Assembly (NCBI GenBank): GCA_019638795.1
Contig: JAHBTB010000002.1
Location: forward strand, 248,001-312,000
Source: Fimbriimonadaceae bacterium
GTDB taxonomy: Bacteria > Armatimonadota > Fimbriimonadia > Fimbriimonadales > Fimbriimonadaceae
Direction: 5' to 3'
DNA: 64,000 nucleotides
Below are positions 7,935 to 16,229 of the stretch, in pieces. The notes beneath the pieces were generated by a model. The model was not told the origin of the DNA, searched no databases, and worked only from the letters and a program-made list of their open reading frames with translations. The translations under genes were made by a program, and so were the position numbers. Position 1 is the stretch's first letter. Every line of letters begins with the position of its first letter.

Positions 7935-9242
7935 CTAGGGTTGGAGTGCTTCAATCTGGCTGATCGTTCGACTCGCCCCGCCGTCGGCCCGCCCTTCCAC
8001 GAACCAGTAGTACGTACGGCCTGACTGCAAGGCCGGGCCAGTGTACGTCACCGAACCGGTCGTGCTGGGGCTTGACTCGTTGTGCCACTTGGCCGTCGTG
8101 TTGACACTCGGGAAGGTGTCGAACAGGTAGACGACGTAGCTCGTCGCCCCTGAGTTGACCGTGTACTGGAACTTGTTGGTGCTGAAGTTAAACCCGCTTG
8201 TGTAGACACGTTCCAGAGTCCGCGCCCCGACGACCGGGCTGAAGTCGCTTTCGGTCACGTAGGGGTCGTCGGGGAACCAGGCCGACGCCGTGGTCAGCGA
8301 GTAGTAGTAGTCGCTGAGCGGCTCGAGCCCCGCGTCCAGGTAGGTCGCCCCCAGGGGGTCGAACACGAAGTCCCAGCTTGTGGGCGACTGGGTGACCGAA
8401 GTCGAGCGGTAGACGCCGTAGCCGAAGAGGTCGGGGAACTGGTCGACGTCCCAGTTCAACTCGACTTCGACATTGACGTCGCTGCGGAGCCGCCCCCGTT
8501 TAGAAACCGTGACCGTCCGCCCCTTGCGTTGCTTGGCGACATGGTTCTTGACCCAGTCCAACGCGGTCGAGGACGCCCCCCTCGTCGCGACCGGCTCGGA
8601 GGTATAGGCGGTGGCGGTGATGTTCTGCGGCGGTGTCAGGTCGGGCGAACCAGCGTCGTCGAGAATGAAGTTAAGCTGGCGGACCTCACCGACCGAGAGG
8701 TTCACGATCGCCTGGTCCGACCGGAACGTCCGGCCGCTCGCCGAGATCTTCATGCTCGTGTTGGCGGGCAGGTCGTCAAACTCGAAGTTGCCGTCTTCGT
8801 CGGTGAAGACCCGCTTGCTGTTACTGCCGCCGAAATAGGCGAAGACCGAGGCGTGGGCCAGGTTGTAGCCCGATCGGTCCTGCACGTTGCCTTGGACACG
8901 GGCCATGACCGCCTCCGGCGCGACGATGATGTTGCCGTTCGACTGGACGTCGGGGGTGGTCAGCACGGAGGTCGACCCGGCGTACCAGGTGCCCCCCTTG
9001 TTGACCCGGGCGTAGACACGGACCTCGCCGTCGCCGACCTTGGTCAAGGCGTATGAGCCAGCTGACGACGTGGTGGTCTGGCCGAACTCAGTCCAAACCT
9101 TGGCGTCTCGGACGGCCTGAAAGTTGAGGTCGAGGACAGTCCCGGTGATGACCGAGGTCTTGACGACGCTTGAACCTCCACAGCCCGCCAGGAGCAAGAG
9201 TCCGGCCGCGGCGACAGCGAAGGTGATTTTGTGGCGGCACAT
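7935..9242 (-). CDS. Lipoprotein with carboxypeptidase-regulatory and fibronectin-III-like domains
   Basis: This is a 435-residue lipoprotein with lipobox LLLAGC at about residues 17-22. The N-terminal half holds two regulatory-like beta domains: SVITGTVLDLNFQAVRDAKV with SSAGSYALTKV, then ARVQGNVQDRSGYNLAHASV with TDEDGNFEFDDLP. The C-terminal half resembles Fn3 units (VELNWDVDQFPDLFGYGVYR, LQSGRTYYWFVEG). It is probably anchored in the outer membrane and may bind partners or polysaccharide; no catalytic residue is seen. The ATG follows a TAGAAT hexamer by 8 bases, so this gene probably heads its own leaderless transcript within the larger minus-strand block. Confidence 0.75.
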   Translation of the reverse strand: MCRHKITFAVAAAGLLLLAGCGGSSVVKTSVITGTVLDLNFQAVRDAKVWTEFGQTTTSSAGSYALTKVGDGEVRVYARVNKGGTWYAGSTSVLTTPDVQSNGNIIVAPEAVMARVQGNVQDRSGYNLAHASVFAYFGGSNSKRVFTDEDGNFEFDDLPANTSMKISASGRTFRSDQAIVNLSVGEVRQLNFILDDAGSPDLTPPQNITATAYTSEPVATRGASSTALDWVKNHVAKQRKGRTVTVSKRGRLRSDVNVEVELNWDVDQFPDLFGYGVYRSTSVTQSPTSWDFVFDPLGATYLDAGLEPLSDYYYSLTTASAWFPDDPYVTESDFSPVVGARTLERVYTSGFNFSTNKFQYTVNSGATSYVVYLFDTFPSVNTTAKWHNESSPSTTGSVTYTGPALQSGRTYYWFVEGRADGGASRTISQIEALQP

Positions 9243-9250
9243 TGTGAACC

Positions 9251-9256
9251 ATTCTA
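9251..9256 (-). promoter_or_regulatory. TAGAAT -10-like hexamer, 8 bases before ATG
   Basis: On the minus strand TAGAAT ends 8 bases before the ATG at 9242. It sits in the 33-base gap after the barrel gene, so it could provide an internal start of transcription for the four downstream genes. Confidence 0.55.
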
Positions 9257-9275
9257 CGCGCCAAGCGACGTGGCG

Positions 9276-11819
9276 TTACTGACCGAAGTTGAACGCAAGC
9301 TCAACATGGAAGCCTCGTGACTGATAAGCGCCGGACGTGTTGGTGGGGTCGAGGTTCGTCACGTCGTGGAAGCGGTACGAGGCGTTGAGGGCCAACGACC
9401 GCCAGATTTGGTACCGGTAGGTCAGCGACGACTCGGTGTCCAGTTGGGGGTAGTAGCCTGTGGTGCGGGAACTGTTCCAGTTGAAGATCAAGGCATGACG
9501 GTCGGCAAGGCGGTAAGCCATCCCGAGCTCATACGACGCGTTGTCTTGGCCGAACTGGCCGCCTCCCCCGGTGAAAAGGCGGTAGACGCCTACGCGGAAG
9601 CTGAACCGTCCCGGCGGGGAACCGTCCAGGTAGAGCCCGGCGGTCGTGCTCGACGAGGTTTGGGGGAGGTCGATGAACTGGGTACGGCTGATGTCGGCGT
9701 TGGCCTCCAGCCGGAAGCCCTGGCCCATGTCGTACGACAGCATGCCGCCGACTTGGCGTGTCTCCGAGTTGCTTGAGACCGAGCCCGACGTCCGGTAGTA
9801 GCTCGCCGTCCCGGAGCCGGACAAGCGGTCGGAAAGGCGGGCGTCCGCCGAGACCGCCAGACGGCGGCCAGAGCTGGCCCCCACGATCGACGTGTCCGCC
9901 CCGTTGCTGAACCCGTTGCCCCCGTAGCCGTAGCCATAGCCGCCGCTGAACCCGCTCAGGGCGCTGACCCCGCCGTTGTCCGCGTCGGTGTAGGTCAGGG
10001 AAACGTTGAAGTCGGAGTTGGGGAAGTACCGGGCCCGGAAGTTGACGCTGCGCCCCGTACCCGACTCGTCACCCGACCGGACGTTGCTCAGAGCGAGGTC
10101 GAGGCTGGTTTGGAGCACCTTTGAAGCGAGGTAAGTGCTTCGGAGGGAGACACTGTCCACCGAACCGGAGCTGACCCCGCTGATCCGGCTGGAGTCGATG
10201 CCGAGGCTGGACGACAACTTGCCGAACGTCCGGCGTGTGGACACCGACGCGGTGTCCACCGTCGTCTCCCCTGCCGACGTGGCACTCTTGGTGTCGACCA
10301 CTGAAAACGTGAGGGGCCATGCCTTGGTCTGGTCAGCGGTCAGGGTGTGGCTGAACTCGTTCCGAGTGAACCTGGTGCGGTTGACGGTGGTCTGCGCCCC
10401 GTTCACCGACCGGACGGCGATGCTGTTGTTCGACGTGTTGAACGTGAAACTGCGCCACTGGTCCGGCTTGTACTCGACGCCGGCGTCGTATGACCTCTCG
10501 TTGCGGTTGAACCCGGTGGACTCGATGCTGACAAAGTCGTCGCCGACGTCCCGCCATGAGCCGCTGAACGTGTACTTGCCCGAGACGTAGCGCCCCTCGA
10601 CACTACGCGCCTGTCCGCTTTGAGGCGAGGTGGTGTTGGTCAGTCGGCCGAACGCCTGGCTGACGGTGAGGTCCCCGCCCTTGCCGAGGGGAAGGCGGTA
10701 ATCCAGGCCGAAGACCTCCCGGTCTCCTTGGACGTTGTTGGTGGGGGTCGGTGTGTAGACCACGTCCACCGTGCTGGTCGAAGGAACGAAACGGGTGATG
10801 TAGAAGACGGCCTTGTTGACCGGGTCGAAGTAGTAGTCGACCCCCTCGGCCTGCAAGACTCCGTCGATTCTGACCGTCAGGGGTTGGCCCGGGAGAGGGG
10901 TGAACTGGAGCGTGTAGGGGGTGCCCGGCGCCCCGTAGCCTTGGAACTTTTCCAGCCGTGACGAGAGCCGGCCTGACGAACCGGTGACCTGGCGCATCGT
11001 CGTGACCCCCAGCGTCCCCGCCCGGCCGCCCTTGCCGAAGCTGTACGTGGCCCCGATCCCTTCGATCGTGCCTGCCGGGCCGCCAAACCCGAACGACTCG
11101 TAGGTCGCCACGATGGTGCTGCTGGGCGGGATCAGGCGGCTGGACCCGGTCGCCCGGTTTTCAAAGGTGACCGCGCCCAGGTCGTAGTCGATCCAGTAGT
11201 CGACGCCGTACACCATCGTGACGCCGTCGACGGTGATGGATTCGGACCCGCGCACGACCTGGCTGCTTTGCAGGAAGTAGGGGCCGGGCGTGTTGTTGCC
11301 CTCGATGCTGACTGTACGGGCCTCGCCTCGTGCCTGCGACCGAAGGGCCTTCACTTGGAGAGGGCCGGAGCGGTAGCCCGCGCTGAGCCCGCGGAGCGTC
11401 TTGTTGAACCGGGCGAACCGGTTGGTGTTGAGCAGCCGGCCCTGGATGTCGCCTCCGCTGAAGCTCCAGGCGCCGGCGTCATAGTTGACGGTGAACTTCT
11501 CGCCCTGGGGGTCCTGAAAGCGGCTGTCCTGCAGGTTCACATCGAAGTCGAAGAGGCCAAGTACCTTGTTGCCGACGGCCCGGACGAAGCCCCGGTCGGT
11601 GAACCGCCGGTCCCCTTGGCCGCCGTAGTTGGTCTGGTCGAAGGCCTCGCCGTCACCGGTGACGGTCTCGACGTGGTAACCCAGGTCGCGGTACCCCGAC
11701 AGCCGGATGCGGCTGGCGATCTGCTCGCGGTACCACTTCTCAAATCTTTTGTCGGCCTGTCCCTGCGCTCCGGCGGCGAGGAGGGCCGCGACGACCACGA
11801 AGAGCGCCCTACTTCCCAA
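9276..11819 (-). CDS. Outer-membrane beta-barrel-like protein
   Basis: This protein of about 847 residues starts at TTG (11819), overlapping the csaB stop by 11 bases and giving a signal peptide ending AAGAQGQ. The mature part is a long series of alternating amphipathic strands rich in Gly, Ser, Tyr and Thr, as in outer-membrane barrels; it ends with YHVELAFNFGQ. Two copies of a motif that precedes strands in large surface barrels are visible: VDGVTMVYGVDYWIDYDLGA and IDGVLQAEGVDYYFDPVNKA. Unusual features are the Ser-rich strands and a Gly/Tyr-rich loop (GGYGYGYGGNGFSNG). The exact start is uncertain, since the frame stays open into csaB. Function is unknown, but the neighbours suggest envelope export or anchoring. 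Confidence 0.7.
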   Translation of the reverse strand: MGSRALFVVVAALLAAGAQGQADKRFEKWYREQIASRIRLSGYRDLGYHVETVTGDGEAFDQTNYGGQGDRRFTDRGFVRAVGNKVLGLFDFDVNLQDSRFQDPQGEKFTVNYDAGAWSFSGGDIQGRLLNTNRFARFNKTLRGLSAGYRSGPLQVKALRSQARGEARTVSIEGNNTPGPYFLQSSQVVRGSESITVDGVTMVYGVDYWIDYDLGAVTFENRATGSSRLIPPSSTIVATYESFGFGGPAGTIEGIGATYSFGKGGRAGTLGVTTMRQVTGSSGRLSSRLEKFQGYGAPGTPYTLQFTPLPGQPLTVRIDGVLQAEGVDYYFDPVNKAVFYITRFVPSTSTVDVVYTPTPTNNVQGDREVFGLDYRLPLGKGGDLTVSQAFGRLTNTTSPQSGQARSVEGRYVSGKYTFSGSWRDVGDDFVSIESTGFNRNERSYDAGVEYKPDQWRSFTFNTSNNSIAVRSVNGAQTTVNRTRFTRNEFSHTLTADQTKAWPLTFSVVDTKSATSAGETTVDTASVSTRRTFGKLSSSLGIDSSRISGVSSGSVDSVSLRSTYLASKVLQTSLDLALSNVRSGDESGTGRSVNFRARYFPNSDFNVSLTYTDADNGGVSALSGFSGGYGYGYGGNGFSNGADTSIVGASSGRRLAVSADARLSDRLSGSGTASYYRTSGSVSSNSETRQVGGMLSYDMGQGFRLEANADISRTQFIDLPQTSSSTTAGLYLDGSPPGRFSFRVGVYRLFTGGGGQFGQDNASYELGMAYRLADRHALIFNWNSSRTTGYYPQLDTESSLTYRYQIWRSLALNASYRFHDVTNLDPTNTSGAYQSRGFHVELAFNFGQ

Positions 11820-12876
11820 AGCACGCGTCCAAGATGTCGATGTTGCTTCGGGCCGAGGCCGCCAACTCGGCCCGGCGTCGTTCCAGCGACGCGGCCAGCC
11901 TTTCCCGGTCCTTGATGAAGGTCTGGAAGCCATCGAAGATCCTCTGGGCGGTGATCCCCTGCACTGATGGAGGGGCTGGGTAGCCCATCAGGTTCGAGAA
12001 AGCGGCGACTTTGGGGTCGTAGCTCACCATGTAGGCGGGCACGTCGACGGTCGCGGCAAGGACACCGGCATGGAGGCGCATGGCGACGACCCCTTCCATC
12101 CGCATCACCCGCTCCTGCAACTGCCGGGGCGTCGTGATGCCCTTCAACTCGGGCACCTTCCCCCCGTGGGCTTTGGCGATGTCGTCGAGGAGCTTTCGGT
12201 CCTCGACCTCGTCCATCGGCAGCATGACGGGGACGTAACCGGCGTTGTAGAGCATGCGGACAAGTTCGCCGAAGATGTTGACGATGTTTTTGTCACCGGC
12301 CACAGGACGGCAGTTGACGCCGACAGTCTTCATGTTGGCGACCCCGAACGAGGTGCCGTCGGCGGGCATCTCCGGCTTCGGGAGAAGGAAGGCCATGTCG
12401 GCGGTGACCCGGGGTGTCCCCTTGTAGCCGATGGATTTGAGCGTCGTCAGGCTCGCGGGGTCGCGGACGGCCACGACGTCGGCGGCGTTGAACGCCCCGC
12501 CGGCGCACCGCTTGCCGATGAAGCCCTTGAGAGGGCCGACACCTTGGCCCAAAAAGATCACTTTTTTCTTGGCCTTCTTGGCCATATCGACCAGTTTCGC
12601 GTAGTAGATGACGCTCTTGGTGCTGGTGACGTCCTGGAAGATGCTGCCGCCGGGAAAGACCAGGGCGTCGCTCTGCTCGACCGCGTCTTTGATCGCGCCG
12701 AAATCGACTTTGGGGACGCCGACCAAACCATAGTTGCGCATCAGGCGCTCGGGGCTGCCGGCGATCACGCGGACTTCATAAGGTTTATCCCGCAAACCAT
12801 GGACAAACCCCATGAGAATGGCGTCGTCGCCCAGGTTTCCGGACCCAAAGTAACCGGCAAGCAAGAGTCTTGGCAT
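11809..12876 (-). CDS. csaB: Polysaccharide pyruvyl transferase CsaB
   Basis: This 355-residue enzyme transfers pyruvate from phosphoenolpyruvate to a cell-wall-linked polysaccharide; the pyruvylated polymer is the usual ligand of S-layer homology (SLH) domains. The N-terminus LLLAGYFGSGNLGDDAILMG is the CsaB signature, and the rest fits the family (VFPGGSIFQD, FLGQGVGPL, VAMRLHAGVLAA). The length matches the family. It lies 4 bases after the DUF5693 gene, a pairing known from many Firmicutes and related genomes, and overlaps the barrel gene. No SLH protein is encoded in this window, so its surface partner must lie elsewhere. Confidence 0.92.
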   Translation of the reverse strand: MPRLLLAGYFGSGNLGDDAILMGFVHGLRDKPYEVRVIAGSPERLMRNYGLVGVPKVDFGAIKDAVEQSDALVFPGGSIFQDVTSTKSVIYYAKLVDMAKKAKKKVIFLGQGVGPLKGFIGKRCAGGAFNAADVVAVRDPASLTTLKSIGYKGTPRVTADMAFLLPKPEMPADGTSFGVANMKTVGVNCRPVAGDKNIVNIFGELVRMLYNAGYVPVMLPMDEVEDRKLLDDIAKAHGGKVPELKGITTPRQLQERVMRMEGVVAMRLHAGVLAATVDVPAYMVSYDPKVAAFSNLMGYPAPPSVQGITAQRIFDGFQTFIKDRERLAASLERRRAELAASARSNIDILDACFGK

Positions 12877-12880
12877 GGAT

Positions 12881-14701
12881 CTAGGCCGACTTCGCCGGCC
12901 GCTTGATGAACCGACTGGCCGCCCCCCACAAACAGAGGCCGAGTATACACCCGAGCACGTGGCCCGTCACGATGCGTTGCAGCGCCAGCTGGACGGGGGA
13001 ATGGGCGTGGCAGAGCGTGTTGACCACGCTGGTCTGGCCGACCGCGCCGACGGTGAGGAGCATCGCGGCCCAGCCCTGCAGACCGGGGAGCTCCTTCCGC
13101 CTCGTCCAGAGCATGAGGCCCAGAACCATGGCGGGGTGCCCCACCGCAAACTCCTTCGTCCGTGGCCGGGTCGAAAAGATGAAGTCCAGCATCGAGCGGA
13201 GCTTCAGTTCGAGCCCGGAGACCCCGGCAGGGTTGTCGTTGCCCGTGCGCGAGATCATAAACGCCATGGCGGCAAGGAACACCAGGCCGGTGACGAGGGT
13301 GCCCCATTTGACCGGTTGCCCGAAAATCTCCTTGACGCCGAACACCTGGTCGGCCAAGAGGGCGCCTACGGCGAGGACAGGGAGGAACACGGCGACCTTG
13401 ATGCCGGTGAACTGCTCGGCTTGGACCATGTACTTGAGGCCGACCAGTTGGCTTGCCACGACCAAGCCACCCACGAGGGTCACCGCCGAAACCACCAGGT
13501 AGAGGCGCCACCACGGGGCCTCAGACTTGCTCAGCCACAGGAACCCGAGCAATGGCGCCGTCGTCGCCGCGGCCAGGGCGACGTACGGACGGCCGGCTTC
13601 GACATAACAGGCGGCACCCGCGAGGGCCGCGAGGACAAGGAACGGCACGAGGAGCTTGGGGGACAGGAGCCGGGACCCGGTGTACGCGACAAACGGCGCG
13701 GCGAAAAGTCCGACCAAGACAAAGGCAAGCCGGTCCGTCTTGGGCTCGGTGAACGGCCTGGGGGCCCTGACCTGACCGCCTTCTTTGACGAGGGCCTTCT
13801 TGATGTCGTTGAGCATCAACGCCGCATCGCGGAGCGGTTGGGGAGAGGCCAGGGTCGTCGGCCGCAGGAGGAGCCAACGCATCCCGCGCTCTTTGTAGGC
13901 CTTTGCGTACCGTTCGACCACCGCCCCTGGCGACAGCAGGTTGGTCTCAGCCTGTTGCGCAGTGTGGAGGCGGACGGTGATGTCGGGGAATTTCTCCACC
14001 ATCTTCGAGTCGCCGGCGATCTTGGCGAACTCCGGGGCGCAGTACTGCATCCCCAACTCCTTGAGCTTGTCGCCAAGGTGAAGGCTGAGCCCCCGGTAGC
14101 CCAGGACTGAGTCGCCCACCGGGAGGTAGCCGACCGCCCCTCGTTCGCGTGAGGTGGCCAAGAGGTAGTCGAGGTACTCCCCGTTGATGCCGGGAAGGTT
14201 CGCGTGTCGGGCGATGATCTTGAGTCCGGCCCCGCGCACCTTGGCGGCGGCGTCCGGGTCGATCCCAATGGACAACGACTTGAGGGCGGTCGGGTCGACA
14301 CTTTGGAGGACGACGGCCTGGCCCGGAGCGGCGGAGCCGGTGTGAAACCTGGCCCGGGCAGCCCCGAGGACACGGGACGCAGACTCGGCGTCGGGGCAGA
14401 CGACCGTCGTCGAACCGCCCTGCTCGCGCACCTGCATGCCCCCGAGGCCGACTTCGTCACCCAGGACGTCGTCACTCATCACCACGGCGGTCAGGCCATG
14501 GTCGGCCAGATAGGCCAGCGACTCGGCATACGACTTGCCGTCGGCCAAGCCAAGCTGCCGGATGTTCTCGGCCTCCATGGCCAGGCCGACGGCCCGGTTC
14601 TCGCGCTCGGCCATGAAGCGGGGGACGATGGTGAGGAGGCTGGCCAGGGCGGTGAGCACCAAGCTGGCCCACACCCACTTGGGGACGGGTCGGTCATTCA
14701 T
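12881..14701 (-). CDS. DUF5693 multi-pass membrane protein
   Basis: This is a 606-residue membrane protein of the DUF5693 type that commonly accompanies csaB; its biochemical role is not established. An N-terminal transmembrane helix (about residues 9-25) is followed by a soluble domain of about 320 residues containing MEAENIRQLGLADGKSYAES and RGMRWLLLRP. The C-terminal 270 residues hold about eight transmembrane segments. It may act with CsaB in making or exporting the pyruvylated wall polymer, which is an inference from context. The ATG at 14701 overlaps the end of the rhomboid gene by 8 bases. Confidence 0.78.
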   Translation of the reverse strand: MNDRPVPKWVWASLVLTALASLLTIVPRFMAERENRAVGLAMEAENIRQLGLADGKSYAESLAYLADHGLTAVVMSDDVLGDEVGLGGMQVREQGGSTTVVCPDAESASRVLGAARARFHTGSAAPGQAVVLQSVDPTALKSLSIGIDPDAAAKVRGAGLKIIARHANLPGINGEYLDYLLATSRERGAVGYLPVGDSVLGYRGLSLHLGDKLKELGMQYCAPEFAKIAGDSKMVEKFPDITVRLHTAQQAETNLLSPGAVVERYAKAYKERGMRWLLLRPTTLASPQPLRDAALMLNDIKKALVKEGGQVRAPRPFTEPKTDRLAFVLVGLFAAPFVAYTGSRLLSPKLLVPFLVLAALAGAACYVEAGRPYVALAAATTAPLLGFLWLSKSEAPWWRLYLVVSAVTLVGGLVVASQLVGLKYMVQAEQFTGIKVAVFLPVLAVGALLADQVFGVKEIFGQPVKWGTLVTGLVFLAAMAFMISRTGNDNPAGVSGLELKLRSMLDFIFSTRPRTKEFAVGHPAMVLGLMLWTRRKELPGLQGWAAMLLTVGAVGQTSVVNTLCHAHSPVQLALQRIVTGHVLGCILGLCLWGAASRFIKRPAKSA

Positions 14702-15374
14702 CGGGGGTGTCGTCTTCGTCAGCGAAAGGCCGCTCCTTGAGGATGCCCTTGCGGCCGCCAAGGAGCAGGACCGTCGCCATGCCGGCCATGAAGCCGCCGA
14801 CATGCGCCCAGTTGGCGACCCCCTGCTGGGGGAAGAGTATCTGCCACACGAACCATGCGCCAAGAAGCAGCCAAGCCGGCACCGCCTCGGTCGTGATGTA
14901 GAGGAAGACCTCGATCTTGCTTGCCGGGAACAAGATGAAGAACGCGCCGAGGACGCCGCCGATCGCCCCCGAGGCCCCCAGGGTCGGGACGTCGGACGCG
15001 GGATTGACGAAGACGTGGGCGGCGGCCGCCACAACCCCCCAGAAGAGGTAGTACAGGGCGAACCGCGGGCCGCTAAGGGCGCGTTCGACGCTCGGTCCGA
15101 AGGTGTTGAGGAAGAGCAGGTTGCCGAGGAGGTGGGCCAGGTTCCCGTGCAGGAACATGCTGGTGAAGACCTTGCCTAAGGCCAGTGTCTCACCCTTACC
15201 TTGGAAGACGAAGACGATCTCCTGGGGCCGCATCGCCAAGTCGGTGAGGACGGTGCTGGTGCCCAAGACGTTGCCACCTCGGTCCCACACGTAGACCAAG
15301 ATGTTGAGGCCGATCAGCGTCCAAGTGAGGATGGGAAGGAGCCGCTGTGGCGGAGTCGTCGGAAGGGACGCCAT
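14694..15374 (-). CDS. Rhomboid-family intramembrane serine protease
   Basis: This is a 226-residue intramembrane protease with six or so membrane segments. The catalytic serine is in TLGASGAIGG (about residue 135) and the catalytic histidine in NWAHVGGFMAG (about residue 191). HGNLAHLLGNLLFLNTFG (about 76-93) is the conserved helix 2 motif. It cleaves membrane proteins within or next to their transmembrane helix; the substrate is unknown. It heads the run rhomboid, DUF5693, csaB, barrel. The short charged tail (DEDDTPDE) is cytoplasmic or periplasmic. Confidence 0.92.
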   Translation of the reverse strand: MASLPTTPPQRLLPILTWTLIGLNILVYVWDRGGNVLGTSTVLTDLAMRPQEIVFVFQGKGETLALGKVFTSMFLHGNLAHLLGNLLFLNTFGPSVERALSGPRFALYYLFWGVVAAAAHVFVNPASDVPTLGASGAIGGVLGAFFILFPASKIEVFLYITTEAVPAWLLLGAWFVWQILFPQQGVANWAHVGGFMAGMATVLLLGGRKGILKERPFADEDDTPDE

Positions 15375-15402
15375 CGACCCCGCACTTTTACCCCGCTTTG
15401 CC

Positions 15403-16179
15403 CTAGTCCCCGCGCTGGACGGAGGAAGCGCCCTTTGCTTCGGCCTTCACGTGCTCGGCCGGGCCGCTGTAGCGGATGTTGGAGGCGCCGTTTGCATCAG
15501 CGACCAGGCTTTCGGCCACGGCCAGCCGCACAGAGGAGGCCCCACTCGCTTCGACGGTGGCCTGCTTCGCACTGACGCCGGGCTTGACCTGGGTCGCTCC
15601 GCTTGCCTTGATCGACACACGGTCGACGTCGGCGACGACGGTGATGTTCGAAGCGCCGCTTCCTTCGATCGACAGCGAAGCGCCTTTGACGCCTTTGGCC
15701 AACGCCCTCGACGCCCCGGAGACTTCGAGGGTGGTGAGTCCCCCCGAGACTTCCAGGTTGCTGGCTCCGCCGACATGGGCGGCCAGGGGCCCCGCGACCG
15801 AACCGGTGACCTTGAACGAGCATGCCCCACCGATCTCAAGGGAAGTCAGGTTCGGCGACGAGATGGTCAGCTTGATCGGCTTGTCGGTGCTGACGTTTTT
15901 CGTCAACCGGACGGTCAGCATCCCTCGCTCGTTCCTGATCTCGGTGGCGTCGACGACCTCTCTCTGGGCGTCGAGCTTGGGGGTTGTGGCGGGGCCGACG
16001 GTGAAGTCCACCTGAAACGGACCCTGGATCAAGACTTTGTCAAACTCGCCGGCGGCAGCCTCTTTGGACACCACTGGTCCCGTGGCACGGGTCTCTTCGA
16101 GCAGGCTATGGCCGAGCACCGAACAACCGGCGGCGGCCAATGCGGCGAAGGCGGACGTGGCGAGAAGTGTTCTGTTCAA
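15403..16179 (-). CDS. Lipoprotein with GIN/DUF2807 adhesin-head domain
   Basis: This 258-residue exported protein has a lipoprotein-like signal (AALAAAGC). Its long beta-helical body is of the DUF2807 (putative autotransporter adhesin head, GIN) type. Repeats such as LEIGGACSFKVTGSV, HVGGASNLEVSG, LEVSGASRALAKG and IEGSGASNITV show the G-A-S turn pattern of that domain. The start is TTG at 16179, preceded at good distance by GGGAGG, one of the clear Shine-Dalgarno sequences in the window. It is probably an outer-surface structural or adhesive protein; GIN proteins lack a known catalytic role. Confidence 0.82.
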   Translation of the reverse strand: MNRTLLATSAFAALAAAGCSVLGHSLLEETRATGPVVSKEAAAGEFDKVLIQGPFQVDFTVGPATTPKLDAQREVVDATEIRNERGMLTVRLTKNVSTDKPIKLTISSPNLTSLEIGGACSFKVTGSVAGPLAAHVGGASNLEVSGGLTTLEVSGASRALAKGVKGASLSIEGSGASNITVVADVDRVSIKASGATQVKPGVSAKQATVEASGASSVRLAVAESLVADANGASNIRYSGPAEHVKAEAKGASSVQRGD

Positions 16180-16229
16180 CTCTATCCTCCCGTCCTTGGT
16201 CTACCCGACCAGAGTGGGGGATGGTTGCG

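Noticed and set aside
5646-8024. Long plus-strand open frame opposite the large secreted protein
   Set aside because: Arg/Gly/Asp-rich composition without motifs, and the opposite strand has a signal peptide and operon junctions.
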